A DNA stretch of 50,063 nucleotides from Pseudomonadota bacterium (GTDB lineage: Bacteria > Pseudomonadota > Gammaproteobacteria > Steroidobacterales > Woeseiaceae), in NCBI GenBank assembly GCA_027621915.1, contig JAQCAD010000022.1, positions 1 to 50,063 of the forward strand. Direction: 5' to 3'. Both the position numbers and the translations under genes were made by a program. The notes beneath the pieces are model-generated. The model ran no database searches and was not told the DNA's origin. It saw only the letters and a program-made list of their open reading frames with translations. Below are positions 23,438 to 38,926 of this stretch, one piece after another (positions within the stretch are counted from its first letter, which is position 1; every line of letters begins with the position of its first letter).

Positions 23438-25411
23438 CTACTGATCATTTTCACTGATTTCTTCCGTTTCAGGGACAGGTGTGTATTTGTAGTCCTCAAG
23501 AGGTGGCAACACCGGACGGTCTGCATCCCGCATCAGGTTAACCCGACCGCCTTGTTGCGATTGACGAATCATATTGTATTTCGAGTCAGTCTCCATTGCA
23601 GTTTGTGAGGAGTCGCGCAGGATCTTCGGTCGAATAAAGACCATCAGATTGGTCTTGACCAGGTCTGATGAGCGGCTGCGAAACAGACCGCCGAGGATTG
23701 GGATGCTGCCAAGGATGGGAACACGCTGTTCGCTTTCCCTGAGCGTGTCTTCGATTAATCCGCCAAGGACCAGGATTCCGCCATCTTCAACAATCACCGT
23801 TGTCTCAATTGTCCTTTCATTCGTAATCAGGTCCGCCGCGCCTTCAGAAGACGCCGCGATGCTGGAAACCTCCTGCGATATTTTCAAAAGGAGGGAGTCG
23901 CCGCGGTTGATCTGCGGAGTAATGGTCAGTTTGACGCCAACCTGTTCGCGTTGAATCGTCTGAAAGGGGTTGATCGCGCCGCCTACGCTACCTGTGTTGG
24001 AAAACGACCCGGAGAGGAACGGGACCTCCTGACCAACGTTGAGACTGGCTTCTTCATTGTCCGTCGTCACGATCGTCGGCGTCGAAATAATGTTGGTATT
24101 TGCGTCGCCCTGGAGTGCGCTCAGAATCGCGGCGAAACTCGTTCCTGAATCAGTGATTCGACCGACCCCAAGCGTAATGCCCTGGCCAATCAGTCCGGCC
24201 GGGTTCCCGGCCCCACCACTACCGATTGCCGTCCCCAGATCCAGAACGGATGTGCCAACACCGGAAAAGTCCGTTATTCCGATCGCACTGTTTGATCCGC
24301 TGCCGTCCGTAGCCCACGTGACGCCGAAGTCGGCCGATCGATCTGCTACCACTTCAACGATGATTGCTTCGACCAGCACCTGCGCCCGGCGAATATCGAG
24401 TTTATCGACGATGCTCATTAGCGAGCGCATCATTTTCGGCGGTGCGCTGACGATGATCGCGTTATTCTGAGTATCGGCCCAGACACTGACCTGATTGGTG
24501 GAATTTGCCGACGGTGCGCCGGCTTCGCCGGCGGCCTGCTGCGCAAAGTGTTGCTGTAATTTTGTAGATAGCTCTTCAGCGTCTGCATAGCTCAGGTAAC
24601 GAACCTGGGTGTCTCCCCCATCTTCCAGCGGCGTATCCAGATGCGTCACGAGCGCCCGTATCCGCAGCCTCTCGCTCTTGTCACCGCCGATCAAAATGCT
24701 GTTGGTTCGCGAATCGGCGACGAGTGTCGTCGTAACAGGAACGCCGTCGGCGCGAGGCGTTTGCGTTAACGCTGTCATAACCCGAACGACCTCTGACGCA
24801 GACGCATGTTCCAACCGGATGACTTCAATCTCTTCGTCGTTTGCCTGGTCGATTCTGCGAACAATCCGGAGCATTCGGTCGACGTTCGATGCCCGATCCG
24901 AAATGATCAACATATTCGACCCAGGGTGTGCAGCGAGATGGCCGTACTGCGGAATCAATGGTCTCAAAATGGGCACGAGCTGCGCTGCACCCACGTTGTC
25001 GACTCGCACGACCTGCGTCACGATATCGTCGGCCGCTGCATTTTCAGTGGTCAGCAGCCCTGAGTACTGCCTTGCGCTGGCATCCGGCACGATCTTGATA
25101 ATGTCGCCGGCCGTCATCGCAATAAAACCGTTAACCTGAAGTATCGACAGAAAGGCTTCGTAAAATGCGTCCGGGGTCATCGGTGTCGACGACAACATTG
25201 TTACTTTGGCATTCACTCGCGGATCAAGAATGAAATTTCGGCCGGTAACTTCGCCGACCGCTTCAACGATCTGGCGAATATCCGCCTCCCGATAATTGGG
25301 AGTAATTGTTGGCTCCTGACTTTTTGCCATCGGGAGCACAAAAAATACAATTAGAGCGGCCAGCCCGATCCGTCGGCTGTTCTTGCGATGCGGTCTCTGC
25401 ACGGAATACAT
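23438..25411 (-). CDS. gspD: Type II secretion outer-membrane secretin GspD
   Basis: Secretin of 657 residues forming the outer-membrane channel. A signal peptide (about 12-31, cut near KSQ) is followed by N0 (ITPNYREADIRQIVEAVGEV), N1-N3 repeats (for example VVRVDNVGAAQLVPILRPL and VIRLEHASASEVVRVMTAL) and the secretin domain with VGQEVPFLSGSF and GGLIEDTLRESEQRVPILG near the C-terminus. The final 70 residues (S-domain region) carry prolines and charged residues; a pilotin site cannot be assigned. It is 5 bp downstream of gspC and almost certainly co-transcribed. Confidence 0.95.
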   Translation of the reverse strand: MYSVQRPHRKNSRRIGLAALIVFFVLPMAKSQEPTITPNYREADIRQIVEAVGEVTGRNFILDPRVNAKVTMLSSTPMTPDAFYEAFLSILQVNGFIAMTAGDIIKIVPDASARQYSGLLTTENAAADDIVTQVVRVDNVGAAQLVPILRPLIPQYGHLAAHPGSNMLIISDRASNVDRMLRIVRRIDQANDEEIEVIRLEHASASEVVRVMTALTQTPRADGVPVTTTLVADSRTNSILIGGDKSERLRIRALVTHLDTPLEDGGDTQVRYLSYADAEELSTKLQQHFAQQAAGEAGAPSANSTNQVSVWADTQNNAIIVSAPPKMMRSLMSIVDKLDIRRAQVLVEAIIVEVVADRSADFGVTWATDGSGSNSAIGITDFSGVGTSVLDLGTAIGSGGAGNPAGLIGQGITLGVGRITDSGTSFAAILSALQGDANTNIISTPTIVTTDNEEASLNVGQEVPFLSGSFSNTGSVGGAINPFQTIQREQVGVKLTITPQINRGDSLLLKISQEVSSIAASSEGAADLITNERTIETTVIVEDGGILVLGGLIEDTLRESEQRVPILGSIPILGGLFRSRSSDLVKTNLMVFIRPKILRDSSQTAMETDSKYNMIRQSQQGGRVNLMRDADRPVLPPLEDYKYTPVPETEEISENDQ

Positions 25412-25416
25412 TTCCT

Positions 25417-26340
25417 TTATTGCGTACTATCGAGCTCGAGCTGACTCGTGCTCAATATAAGAACTTCAGGCTGGCCGTCACGCTCAACGGTGACCGATAC
25501 CTGATCTTTGTCACCAAGCCCCTGAAAAATTTCAGTGGCCTGCGCCGGGTTGGTTAGTGCGGCGCCGTCGATGTCTTTCACCAGATCGCCCGGCCTTAAT
25601 CCCAACGCCGCAAATTGTTTTCGATCTCTGCCAGGATAAACGCGAAATCCCTGCATTTCTCCGGACACGTAATATGGCGTAGGGCGGATGACATCAGCGA
25701 GTTTTGACACGTTCTCTGTGATGACACTCTGGATGCTTTGAGGATCGTCCGCGGTACGGGCCACTGTGGTTGTGTCTCGACGGATAGACGCCGCGGATTG
25801 CGGAAACTCCTTCGGTAGTTTCAGTACTTCGAGAGTGCCGCCAAGATTGAGGACCACCCGGTCCGCATAGATTGCATGCAGTGTTGCGCCCGGTGCGACT
25901 GTATCCCGGATACCGTATATTTTTTCATCTTTTCGACTGTCCGAAATAATGGCTATTGACGTGTTCTCCTCCGGCGAGGCTATTGTGCCTTTGAGGGTCA
26001 GGCTGAGCCGGGTCTCCGCAAGATTTTCATGGTCTTCCTGTGGTACGACAACGATGTCCGCGACATCCGCCTCACCGAACAGGTGCGTATTGGCAACCAT
26101 TTGAACATCTATTGAGCCCGCCGCAGATCCAGGCGATCGGGCAATCTGTACAGGCGGGGATATTGTTCGGTCGTCAACGTCAGATCCGAGCATGAGTGTG
26201 CGGATGATGAGCGCGAGTTGCCACGCGATTCCAACAACCAATGCAAGAGCCACCCATCTGGGCAGCATCCGGTTTGCTGCGGATAACGTTCGATCCACAT
26301 CTAAGTTATTGAAATAAGACAAATTTACGTCGGTTATCAT
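25417..26340 (-). CDS. gspC: Type II secretion protein GspC with C-terminal PDZ domain
   Basis: Inner-membrane protein of 307 residues that links the platform to GspD. One transmembrane segment (28-47, WVALALVVGIAWQLALII), a periplasmic homology region (about 82-176) that binds GspD N0, and a PDZ domain (about 225-300, GFRVYPGRDRKQFAALGLRP then GDLVKDIDG). PDZ-type GspC proteins occur in Vibrio, Aeromonas and Erwinia-like systems, whereas Pseudomonas XcpP has a coiled coil. It starts the operon; the ATG is at 26340 and its leader contains a 9-bp inverted repeat. Confidence 0.9.
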   Translation of the reverse strand: MITDVNLSYFNNLDVDRTLSAANRMLPRWVALALVVGIAWQLALIIRTLMLGSDVDDRTISPPVQIARSPGSAAGSIDVQMVANTHLFGEADVADIVVVPQEDHENLAETRLSLTLKGTIASPEENTSIAIISDSRKDEKIYGIRDTVAPGATLHAIYADRVVLNLGGTLEVLKLPKEFPQSAASIRRDTTTVARTADDPQSIQSVITENVSKLADVIRPTPYYVSGEMQGFRVYPGRDRKQFAALGLRPGDLVKDIDGAALTNPAQATEIFQGLGDKDQVSVTVERDGQPEVLILSTSQLELDSTQ

Positions 26341-26385
26341 GTACGATCGAACCCTCGCCTGCGACCACTACCCGATGCCAGAGAG

Positions 26386-26454
26386 ATCGGGCTTACAGCA
26401 TTTAACGCGGCAGACGGATGATAAGGTCTCACTGCAGTCAGCAACAAGCCCGAT
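26386..26454 (-). repeat. 9-bp inverted repeat in the gspC leader region
   Basis: ATCGGGCTT (26386-26394) pairs with AAGCCCGAT (26446-26454) across a 51-bp spacer, 46 bp upstream of the gspC start. It may fold as a long leader hairpin or bind a regulator. The whole 316-bp divergent gap between gspC and clpS (26341-26656) has no gene; the remainder is A/T-rich promoter-like DNA. Confidence 0.4.
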
Positions 26455-26561
26455 TCGGAAAAAAACCTATATGTGGCAAGGATATACCTATTTTTTCTAA
26501 TGCATGGTTTTAGTTTGGGCCCGAATACCGACTATAGATTAGGGAATTAATGCCTCAGGGC

Positions 26562-26593
26562 TTGGAGATTGGTGCCAAGTGCCCATATATAAT
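26562..26593 (+). promoter_or_regulatory. Candidate clpS promoter
   Basis: TTGGAG (26562-26567) with an 18-bp spacer to TATATA (26586-26591), overlapping a perfect TATAAT (26588-26593). The start of transcription would be about 57 nt before the clpS ATG. The exact -10 register is uncertain. Confidence 0.45.
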
Positions 26594-26656
26594 GCACTGG
26601 CGGATCCGGTATTTGTACCGTGAACTGAATTTACCAAACGCAAAGTACAGACAACC

Positions 26657-26998
26657 ATGAGCAATCAAGATTCAACCAAAAATACGTCGGGCCCGGGTAT
26701 GGACGATCACGAGCTGGCCGTAAAAGAAGCGAAACCCAAACTCAAGCGCCCGTCGTTGTATCGTGTCGTGCTTATTAATGACGACTTCACGCCGATGGAA
26801 TTCGTCGTCGAAGTCCTCGAGAGCATATTCGGAATGGAGCGCAGCCAGGCAACGCGTGTCATGCTTGAGGTTCATACCAAGGGAAAAGGAATTTGCGGAA
26901 CCTACGGCTTCGAAATTGCAGAAACGAAAGTAGCTCAGGTAGTCAGCATTGCTCAGCAGCAACAGCACCCGCTTATGTGTACGATGGAGGAATATTGA
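26657..26998 (+). CDS. clpS: ClpS, N-end-rule adaptor for ClpAP
   Basis: Adaptor of 113 residues that hands proteins with N-terminal Leu, Phe, Tyr or Trp to ClpAP. A flexible N-terminal tail (1-30) is followed by the ClpS core (about 33-113). The ligand-pocket motif VLINDDFTPMEFVVEVL includes the N-D-D residues that hold the substrate amino group, and HTKGKGICGTYGFEIAE follows as in the family. It lies 85 bp upstream of clpA on the same strand, the standard arrangement. Confidence 0.97.
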   Translation: MSNQDSTKNTSGPGMDDHELAVKEAKPKLKRPSLYRVVLINDDFTPMEFVVEVLESIFGMERSQATRVMLEVHTKGKGICGTYGFEIAETKVAQVVSIAQQQQHPLMCTMEEY

Positions 26999-27083
26999 CG
27001 CAACTTCTCAAGGGAATTGTGTCTGATGAATTTGACGCAATATCAACTTACGATCAATTTACTAATGGTAAGAGCTCAACGAC

Positions 27084-29357
<2,274 letters not shown>

Positions 29358-29364
29358 GCAGCTG

Positions 29365-29583
29365 CTAACGGCCGCGATAGACGATGCGGCCCTTGCTCAG
29401 ATCGTAGGGCGTTAATTCCACGGTGACGGTATCACCGGTGAGTATTCGGATGTAGTTTTTCCGCATCTTTCCCGAGATATGCGCAGTCACGACATGACCG
29501 TTTTCCAATTCGACCCGAAAGGTCGTGTTTGGAAGTGTGTCGGTCACGACGCCATCCATCTGCAGCGCTTCTTCTTTAGCCAA
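29365..29583 (-). CDS. infA: Translation initiation factor IF-1
   Basis: S1/OB-fold protein of 72 residues that occupies the ribosomal A site during initiation. The sequence [20 protein letters not shown], then [20 protein letters not shown] and ending RIVYRGR is the standard IF-1 pattern. As in E. coli it lies between clpA (convergent) and aat (codirectional, 78 bp upstream). Confidence 0.98.
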   Translation of the reverse strand: MAKEEALQMDGVVTDTLPNTTFRVELENGHVVTAHISGKMRKNYIRILTGDTVTVELTPYDLSKGRIVYRGR

Positions 29584-29661
29584 TTTCCTGATATCCCCGG
29601 TATGTACAGCGAGCCGAATTGTGCAGAAAGGATGTCGCTATTGCAACGTATCAGGCCGATT

Positions 29662-30393
29662 TCAATCCAGTAAATCACTGATTTTCAGGGCTTCTGACGG
29701 CCAATTCGCGAATGGCGAACAACTATCGCAGGCAATGTGCAATGCTGATGAAAACTGTGGTCGGGAAATCAGGCTCGCCCCGAGGCGCATCAGGTGGGGT
29801 GACTCGACCTGGCAGTCGAGGAAATGAACGTTGTTTTCCTGCAACATGTTGCAGAGCGCAAGCATCGCTGCCTTGGACGCATTACTCTTTCGGCTGAACA
29901 TGGATTCGCCGAAAAATACTTTTCCGATGAAAAGACCGTAGAGCCCGCCGACAAGGGTTCCTGCCGACCAGACCTCGATTGAATGCGCCCAGCCCTGCTC
30001 GTGCAATTTTCGATATGCCGCTGCCATGTCTTCGGTAATCCAGGTGCCGTCCTGGTCGTTCCTGGGTGCAGCACAACAAGCGACGACCTCATCGAACGCG
30101 GTGTTGATTCGGATTCTGAAGTCGGTTTTCTTCAGGGAGCGCCGCGTCCTCTTTGAAAGGCGAAGCGCTGTCGGAAGGAGCACGCATCGTGGGTCAGGCG
30201 ACCACCAGAGAATGGGCTGGTCTTCGTTGAACCATGGAAATATTCCGTGGCGATAGGCGTACAGCAAACGTTCCGGTGACAGATCTCCGCCAGCCGCGAG
30301 CAGGCCGTCTGGAACGGCACAGGCGAATTCAACGTCAGGAAAGGCCTCCGGTGGATCGTCGCTCCTGATCCACGCAATTGGCTGACTATTCAA
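29662..30393 (-). CDS. aat: Leucyl/phenylalanyl-tRNA-protein transferase
   Basis: Adds Leu or Phe from aminoacyl-tRNA to proteins that begin with Arg or Lys, creating N-degrons read by ClpS. Length 243 residues. Family landmarks are complete: GLLAAGGDLSPERLLYAYRHGIFPWF, ILWWSPDPRCVL, GTWITEDM, HSIEVW and the catalytic-region GESMFSRKSNASK. The start codon is TTG at 30393, overlapping the stop of the upstream GNAT/FemAB-like gene (TTGA), so translation is coupled. Confidence 0.96.
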   Translation of the reverse strand: MNSQPIAWIRSDDPPEAFPDVEFACAVPDGLLAAGGDLSPERLLYAYRHGIFPWFNEDQPILWWSPDPRCVLLPTALRLSKRTRRSLKKTDFRIRINTAFDEVVACCAAPRNDQDGTWITEDMAAAYRKLHEQGWAHSIEVWSAGTLVGGLYGLFIGKVFFGESMFSRKSNASKAAMLALCNMLQENNVHFLDCQVESPHLMRLGASLISRPQFSSALHIACDSCSPFANWPSEALKISDLLD

Positions 30394-31535
30394 TGGTCCG
30401 ATCCTGATACGGGTTGAATTTTATACGGACTGTGTGAATTGACAGCGTCTATGTATTGCTCGATATGGCGTGCTTCGAGTCTGAGATAGCTCTCAACAGC
30501 AGAGAAAAATTCGGGTCTGGCCAGCCAGTGTGCGGACCAGGTGGTGACCGGTACGAACCCACGACTGATTTTGTGCTCTCCCTGTGTGCCAGGTTCAAAA
30601 ATTCGCCGCTTGTGTTCGATGCAATACTCAATGCCCTGGTAGTAGCAGGTTTCAAAATGCAGCGCATCGTAGTGGTCGTCGGCACCCCAGTATCTGCCAT
30701 ACAGGGTATTTTCCGTATCGAAGAACACCGCAGCGGCGACAGGGGTCCGATCCTTTTCTGCGACGATGACAAGAATATTGTCAGGAAGCCGTTTTGATAC
30801 CTCGATGAAGAAATCGTAACTGAAGTACGGCATTCCACCCCGGCGCAAAAACGTGATGCTGATCAGTTCATAAACATCGTTCCACAATGCAGCATCGGTT
30901 TCATGGCCTTTGAAACGTCGAAACGTGATGCCTTGCTCGCGAACCCGCCGACGATCGCGACAGGCTTTCTTTCGTTTTGCTGAACTGAATGTGCGCAGAA
31001 AATCGTCGAAACTGACGTATTGCCGATTGTGCCAGTGAAACTGGCAATCCTTACGCACTTGCAGGCCACCGTCACGCAGATACTGCAGTTCCGATTCTTC
31101 AGGGAAAAGCACGTGCAGTGATGAAAATCCTTCGTCTGCGGCAAATTTTCCTGCAGCGTCGACCAATTCAGCTTTGTGTTGCTCTTCGGAGGCCAGTAGG
31201 CGAGTGCTGGGTGCCGGTGTAAAGGGAATCGCAGATACCAGTTTGGGATAATAGGCGAGGCCAGCCTTCTCGTAGGCTTGCGCCCAACTCCAGTCAAAGA
31301 CGAATTCACCCCAGGAATGCCGCTTCTCATACAGCGGCATGGCAGCCTGCAACTTGCCGGCCTTGTCACGAAGCCCCAGGTGGCGTGGTATCCACCCCGT
31401 TTCCGCGGATGCCGATCCCGAGGACTCGGCAGCATAAAGAAATTCGTATCTGAGAAACGGGAATTGATTTCCGACCAGCCTGTTCCATTCCGCCGCTGAG
31501 AAATCACTGAGTTTATTGGCGACTTCTATGCGCAT
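30390..31535 (-). CDS. FemAB/GNAT-like protein of the DUF482 (PF04339) family
   Basis: A 381-residue protein with two GNAT-like halves. Landmarks are NQFPFLRYEFLYAAESSGS near the N-terminus, FDWSWAQAYEKAGLAYYPKL (about 95-115), SSLHVLFPEE, and in the C-terminal half YFSYDFFIEVSKRLPDNILVI and CYYQGIEYCIEHKRRIFEPG with GEHKISRGF. The family is annotated as peptidoglycan-biosynthesis-like or acetyltransferase, but the reaction is not established. It sits between trxB (30 bp upstream) and aat (4-bp overlap). The related Fem enzymes use aminoacyl-tRNA, which makes the coupling to aat suggestive but unproven. Confidence 0.82.
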   Translation of the reverse strand: MRIEVANKLSDFSAAEWNRLVGNQFPFLRYEFLYAAESSGSASAETGWIPRHLGLRDKAGKLQAAMPLYEKRHSWGEFVFDWSWAQAYEKAGLAYYPKLVSAIPFTPAPSTRLLASEEQHKAELVDAAGKFAADEGFSSLHVLFPEESELQYLRDGGLQVRKDCQFHWHNRQYVSFDDFLRTFSSAKRKKACRDRRRVREQGITFRRFKGHETDAALWNDVYELISITFLRRGGMPYFSYDFFIEVSKRLPDNILVIVAEKDRTPVAAAVFFDTENTLYGRYWGADDHYDALHFETCYYQGIEYCIEHKRRIFEPGTQGEHKISRGFVPVTTWSAHWLARPEFFSAVESYLRLEARHIEQYIDAVNSHSPYKIQPVSGSDH

Positions 31536-31564
31536 GTATCCGGCCGACGACTACGCAAACAGTT

Positions 31565-32554
<990 letters not shown>

Positions 32555-32697
32555 CTATTTATCGGGTTGATTCCAACCTCCACAGTCCAGGTCAGTCTAT
32601 CTGCGTCCGGAAAGGTCGTTTGCAAGATCAGAAGAAATGCGAAGAGAGATGAAGCCACGGGCAAGTGTAGGGAAAACTCGTTGTGCGCGTAAAGGGC

Positions 32698-32723
32698 GCG
32701 TTCGCCGTTGACTTGGCGAACGC
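32698..32723. repeat. 9-bp hairpin in the trxB-ftsK intergenic region
   Basis: GCGTTCGCC (32698-32706), loop GTTGACTT, GGCGAACGC (32715-32723). A second, imperfect stem (CACG..ATC with GATCGTG) follows at about 32725-32750. There is no T-tract, so a terminator is unlikely; a regulator site or leader structure is possible. The full 316-bp gap (32525-32840) has no convincing gene. A 79-codon frame crosses it on the minus strand but overlaps the trxB start and shows no family resemblance. Confidence 0.4.
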
Positions 32724-32840
32724 CACGTGATCGACCGAGATCGTGGGCCAGGGAGGCCAATGTAACTTTAGCGGGACCTCGATTGCCGACATGCAGTAGA
32801 ATCAGTATGTTAGCTCCGAAACATTTCAGACCACATTAAT

Positions 32841-35168
32841 ATGGCAAGAGCGCGACAAGCACAAAAACAACCCTCGCGGCGGCACCGACTGTCGGAACAG
32901 CTCGTCGAGAACCTGCGGGAAAGTGCGCTGTGGGTGTTCGTTGCGCTCGCACTGCTTTTACTGGTCGCGCTCACTACATACGATGCTGCAGATCCGGGTT
33001 TCACGCTCGCCAATGGGGGCGGTGAAGTTCAAAACGGCATCGGCCGTATGGGCGCGATGATTGCCGATCTGCTGTTCAATCTATTCGGTCGACCGGCATA
33101 TCTTTTCGTTGCGATGGTCCTTTATTTCGGCTGGATGCTTTATCGTGAGCAGAGCACCAAGGAACACTTCACCCGAGCCGATTATGTAATCAGGTTCGGT
33201 GGATTTGTCGCTACGCTGATCACAAGTTGTGCCCTGGCGACCCTGCATTTTTCTACCGAAGGTTTTCGTGAGACCGCCGGCGGCATCATCGGCCAGGTAT
33301 TTGGCGAAAACCTGGCGGGAGTAATGAAGTTGCTGGGCGCGAGCGTACTGTTGTTCTTTGTATGGGTGGCAGCTATCTCGATATTTCTGGGAATCTCCTG
33401 GCTGACGATAATGGACCGTCTCGGTAAGTGGTGTCTTGCCGGGTATGAGAAGGCAGTTGAGAAGTTCGGTGAATTCCGTGATCGCGCCGAGGGCAAGCGA
33501 CAACTCGCCGCACGGCAGGGCGTCTTCGAAAAAGAGAAGAAGAGAACGGCAGGTCGCGCGCCGCCGAAAATCGAACCGACCATGGCGCCGCTGGAGCCGA
33601 GTGAACGGGCGGAGAAAGAGCGGCAAGTGCCTTTGTTCGATCCACCATCAGCAGGCGAATTGCCACCACTTTCACTCCTTGACGATCCCCCGAAGCAGAA
33701 TAGCGGTTACTCGGAAGAATCGCTTGAGGCAATGTCACGACTGGTTGAGCTCAAGCTGCGGGATTTCAACATCGAAGTCGAGGTCGTATCCGTTTCACCG
33801 GGCCCCATTATTACGCGGTTCGAGCTCGATCCTGCGCCGGGTGTCAAGGTCAGTCAGATCTCGAACCTGTCCAAAGACCTGGCGCGTTCTTTATCGGTTG
33901 TCAGCGTGCGTGTCGTTGAAGTCATTCCCGGCCGGTCGTATGTAGGCCTTGAAATTCCCAACGAAAATCGCGAACTGGTGACACTCGGTGAAATACTTAA
34001 AAGTAAAGCGTACGACGAGATGGCTTCGCCGCTGACACTGGCGTTGGGTAAGGACATAGGCGGAAAATCGGTGGTCGCAGACCTGTCCCGAATGCCGCAC
34101 TTGCTGATTGCAGGAACAACCGGCTCCGGAAAGTCGGTGGCGATCAACGCAATGGTCTTGAGTCTTCTTTACAAAGCGAAACCGGAACATGTCCGCCTCA
34201 TAATGATCGATCCGAAAATGCTGGAACTCTCGGTCTACGAGGGCATTCCGCATCTCTTGACTCCGGTCGTCACTGACATGAAAGAGGCGGCTAATGCGCT
34301 ACGCTGGTGCGTCGGCGAGATGGACAGGCGTTACCGGCTGATGGCGTCGTTAGGTGTTCGTAACATCGGTGGCTATAACCGCAAAGTGAAGGATGCCATT
34401 GAAGCAGGCAAACCGATCCCGGATCCAACCTGGAGGCCGCCAGAGTTCGACGACCCCGAAAAAATGGTAGAACATCCCACGCTCAAGACACTGCCATTTA
34501 TCGTTGTCATCATCGACGAACTTGCTGACATGATGATGATCGTTGGTAAGAAAGTGGAAGAACTGATAGCAAGACTGGCACAGAAGGCGCGCGCGTCGGG
34601 CATTCACATGTTGCTCGCAACGCAACGGCCTTCCGTTGATGTGATAACGGGCTTGATCAAAGCCAACATACCGACCCGTATCGCCTTCCAGGTATCAGCC
34701 AAGGTCGATTCGCGAACGATTCTCGACCAGATGGGTGCGGAGAACTTGTTGGGACACGGCGATATGCTTTACCTGCCACCGGGAACTTCGTTGCCCACTC
34801 GCGTTCACGGTGCATTTGTTGCCGATCACGAGGTTCATGCTGTTGTACGCAATCTGAAGAAAGCCGGCGCACCGCGTTACATAAATGAAATTCTTGAAGC
34901 GCCGACAAGTCCAACACCAGGTCTGGTCGGTTTGGAGCCGATGCCGGGCGACGAATTCGATGCGGAACAGGATCCGCTTTACGATCAGGCGGTCAAAATA
35001 GTGATGGATACACGAAAAGCCTCAATATCCGGCGTGCAGCGCCGCCTGAAGATCGGTTACAACCGGGCTGCCCGCATGGTAGAGACGATGGAGCAGGCAG
35101 GCCTGGTCGGCCCGCTCGAGGCCAACGGATCGCGCGAGATTCTTGTTCCTTCGCCGGCGAAGGAGTAG
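32841..35168 (+). CDS. ftsK: DNA translocase FtsK
   Basis: Division-septum motor of 775 residues that clears chromosome ends and activates XerCD at dif. Four transmembrane segments lie within about 25-195 (for example [17 protein letters not shown]). A short charged linker leads to the alpha/beta motor with Walker [10 protein letters not shown] (from about 425), Walker [13 protein letters not shown], and the C-terminal gamma winged helix (about 710-770, [20 protein letters not shown]). The linker is short compared with the 1329-residue E. coli protein, similar to many non-enteric FtsK proteins. The start ATG is 3 bp after CATTAAT; no strong ribosome site. Confidence 0.97.
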   Translation: MARARQAQKQPSRRHRLSEQLVENLRESALWVFVALALLLLVALTTYDAADPGFTLANGGGEVQNGIGRMGAMIADLLFNLFGRPAYLFVAMVLYFGWMLYREQSTKEHFTRADYVIRFGGFVATLITSCALATLHFSTEGFRETAGGIIGQVFGENLAGVMKLLGASVLLFFVWVAAISIFLGISWLTIMDRLGKWCLAGYEKAVEKFGEFRDRAEGKRQLAARQGVFEKEKKRTAGRAPPKIEPTMAPLEPSERAEKERQVPLFDPPSAGELPPLSLLDDPPKQNSGYSEESLEAMSRLVELKLRDFNIEVEVVSVSPGPIITRFELDPAPGVKVSQISNLSKDLARSLSVVSVRVVEVIPGRSYVGLEIPNENRELVTLGEILKSKAYDEMASPLTLALGKDIGGKSVVADLSRMPHLLIAGTTGSGKSVAINAMVLSLLYKAKPEHVRLIMIDPKMLELSVYEGIPHLLTPVVTDMKEAANALRWCVGEMDRRYRLMASLGVRNIGGYNRKVKDAIEAGKPIPDPTWRPPEFDDPEKMVEHPTLKTLPFIVVIIDELADMMMIVGKKVEELIARLAQKARASGIHMLLATQRPSVDVITGLIKANIPTRIAFQVSAKVDSRTILDQMGAENLLGHGDMLYLPPGTSLPTRVHGAFVADHEVHAVVRNLKKAGAPRYINEILEAPTSPTPGLVGLEPMPGDEFDAEQDPLYDQAVKIVMDTRKASISGVQRRLKIGYNRAARMVETMEQAGLVGPLEANGSREILVPSPAKE

Positions 35169-35171
35169 TTG

Positions 35172-35846
35172 ATGGGTCGAATGTGCCTACCAATAGGACT
35201 GGTCGCGTGCCTTGCTGGTGCCGCTGCCTCAGGGCAGGGCGCCATTTCAGATCATCAGGACGCTGACGGCCGCAAGCTGGTCGAGAACTTCCTGAACGAC
35301 GTTGTCACGATTTCCGCCCGATTTGAGCAGCAGCTGGTTGACGCTGACGATCTGGTTGTGGAGACGTCCTCTGGGACTCTCGACGTCCGGCGTCCCGGCC
35401 AGTTTCGTTGGTCCTATTTTGACCCGTACCAGCAGGTGCTCGTAGCGGACGGTCTGAATATCTGGAGTTACGATGTCGATCTCGAGCAGGTCACTGTCAA
35501 ATCTCAGCACGAAGCTCTCGGAAGCACACCGGCGATATTGCTTGGCGGGTCAAGCGACGTTCTTGATGATTTCGACTATATCGGCAGTTTCGAAGAACGC
35601 GGGACAGTTTGGGTAAGACTCAGGCCACGTGATACGGACAACGGCTTTAACAAGGTCGAACTCGGATTTACCGAACGTAAATTGTCGCGAATGTTATTTG
35701 TGGACAATCTTGAACAAACCACGCTCGTGGCACTTTTCGACGTCGCATACAATGAATCTGTTGATGACGCGCAGTTTGAATTCATACCCCCGCCTGGCGT
35801 CGATGTGGTGGGCACTCCGATCAGGGCATCTGCCGACAATCTTTAG
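35172..35846 (+). CDS. lolA: Outer-membrane lipoprotein carrier protein LolA
   Basis: Periplasmic chaperone of 224 residues that carries lipoproteins from LolCDE to LolB. Signal peptide (about 1-22, PIGLVACLAGAAASGQG), then the LolA fold: FLNDVVTISARFEQQLVDAD, SSGTLDVRRPGQFRWSYFDP and VADGLNIWSYDVDLEQVTVK. ATG 35172 has an ideal AAGGAG 6 nt upstream, which itself lies at the end of ftsK; gene order ftsK-lolA is as in E. coli. Several lipoproteins in this window would be its cargo. Confidence 0.95.
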   Translation: MGRMCLPIGLVACLAGAAASGQGAISDHQDADGRKLVENFLNDVVTISARFEQQLVDADDLVVETSSGTLDVRRPGQFRWSYFDPYQQVLVADGLNIWSYDVDLEQVTVKSQHEALGSTPAILLGGSSDVLDDFDYIGSFEERGTVWVRLRPRDTDNGFNKVELGFTERKLSRMLFVDNLEQTTLVALFDVAYNESVDDAQFEFIPPPGVDVVGTPIRASADNL

Positions 35847-35847
35847 A

Positions 35848-36244
35848 ATGCTGCCGTTAATTTATCCTTCACGTTGGCGACTGGCCGGCGCTCTCCTGTT
35901 GACAGCAGTACTCTGCGGCGCGATGGCGCCCGAAATCTGGCCGTGGCTGAATAAATTTGGTTCCGGTGGCCCGCGGTTCGACAAATGGCTGCATGGATTC
36001 ACCTTCGCCATGCTGGCGATATGGTACTCCGGCCAGTACGCTCGTCATTCGTACTGGTGGATTGCATCAGGACTGTTGTCGTTTGGTGTCCTGATTGAGG
36101 TATGCCAATCGATGGTCACATACAGATCGGCGAAACTGGGCGATATTACCGCTGACGTCGTGGGCATCGTTGCCGGCTTCCTGATCGCGTTGATCGGCGT
36201 CGGCGGTTGGAGTTTACGAGCAGAAGCCTGGCTGACGAAACGTC

Positions 36245-36261
<17 letters not shown>
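35848..36261 (+). CDS. VanZ-family membrane protein
   Basis: A 137-residue inner-membrane protein with four predicted transmembrane segments (about 12-30, 45-62, 68-86, 100-120). The VanZ pattern is present: DKWLHGFTFAMLAIW and LIEVCQSMVTYRSAKLGDITADVVG. The family name comes from teicoplanin resistance, but chromosomal copies have no proven role. ATG 35848 begins one base after the lolA stop and the gene overlaps rarA by 17 bp, so lolA-vanZ-rarA-serS forms one tight unit. This gene is an insertion relative to E. coli. Confidence 0.85.
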
Positions 36262-38876
<2,615 letters not shown>

Positions 38877-38880
38877 TTGC

Positions 38881-38910
38881 AAAAAAAACCGGCCAAGGCC
38901 GGTTTTTTTA
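38881..38910. terminator. Strong two-way terminator after serS
   Basis: A-tract, AACCGGCC, loop AA, GGCCGGTT, T-tract. Symmetric A/T runs make it effective on both strands, ending serS on the plus strand and the Bax-inhibitor gene on the minus strand. Confidence 0.93.
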
Positions 38911-38926
38911 TCCTGTCGCGCGGAAA

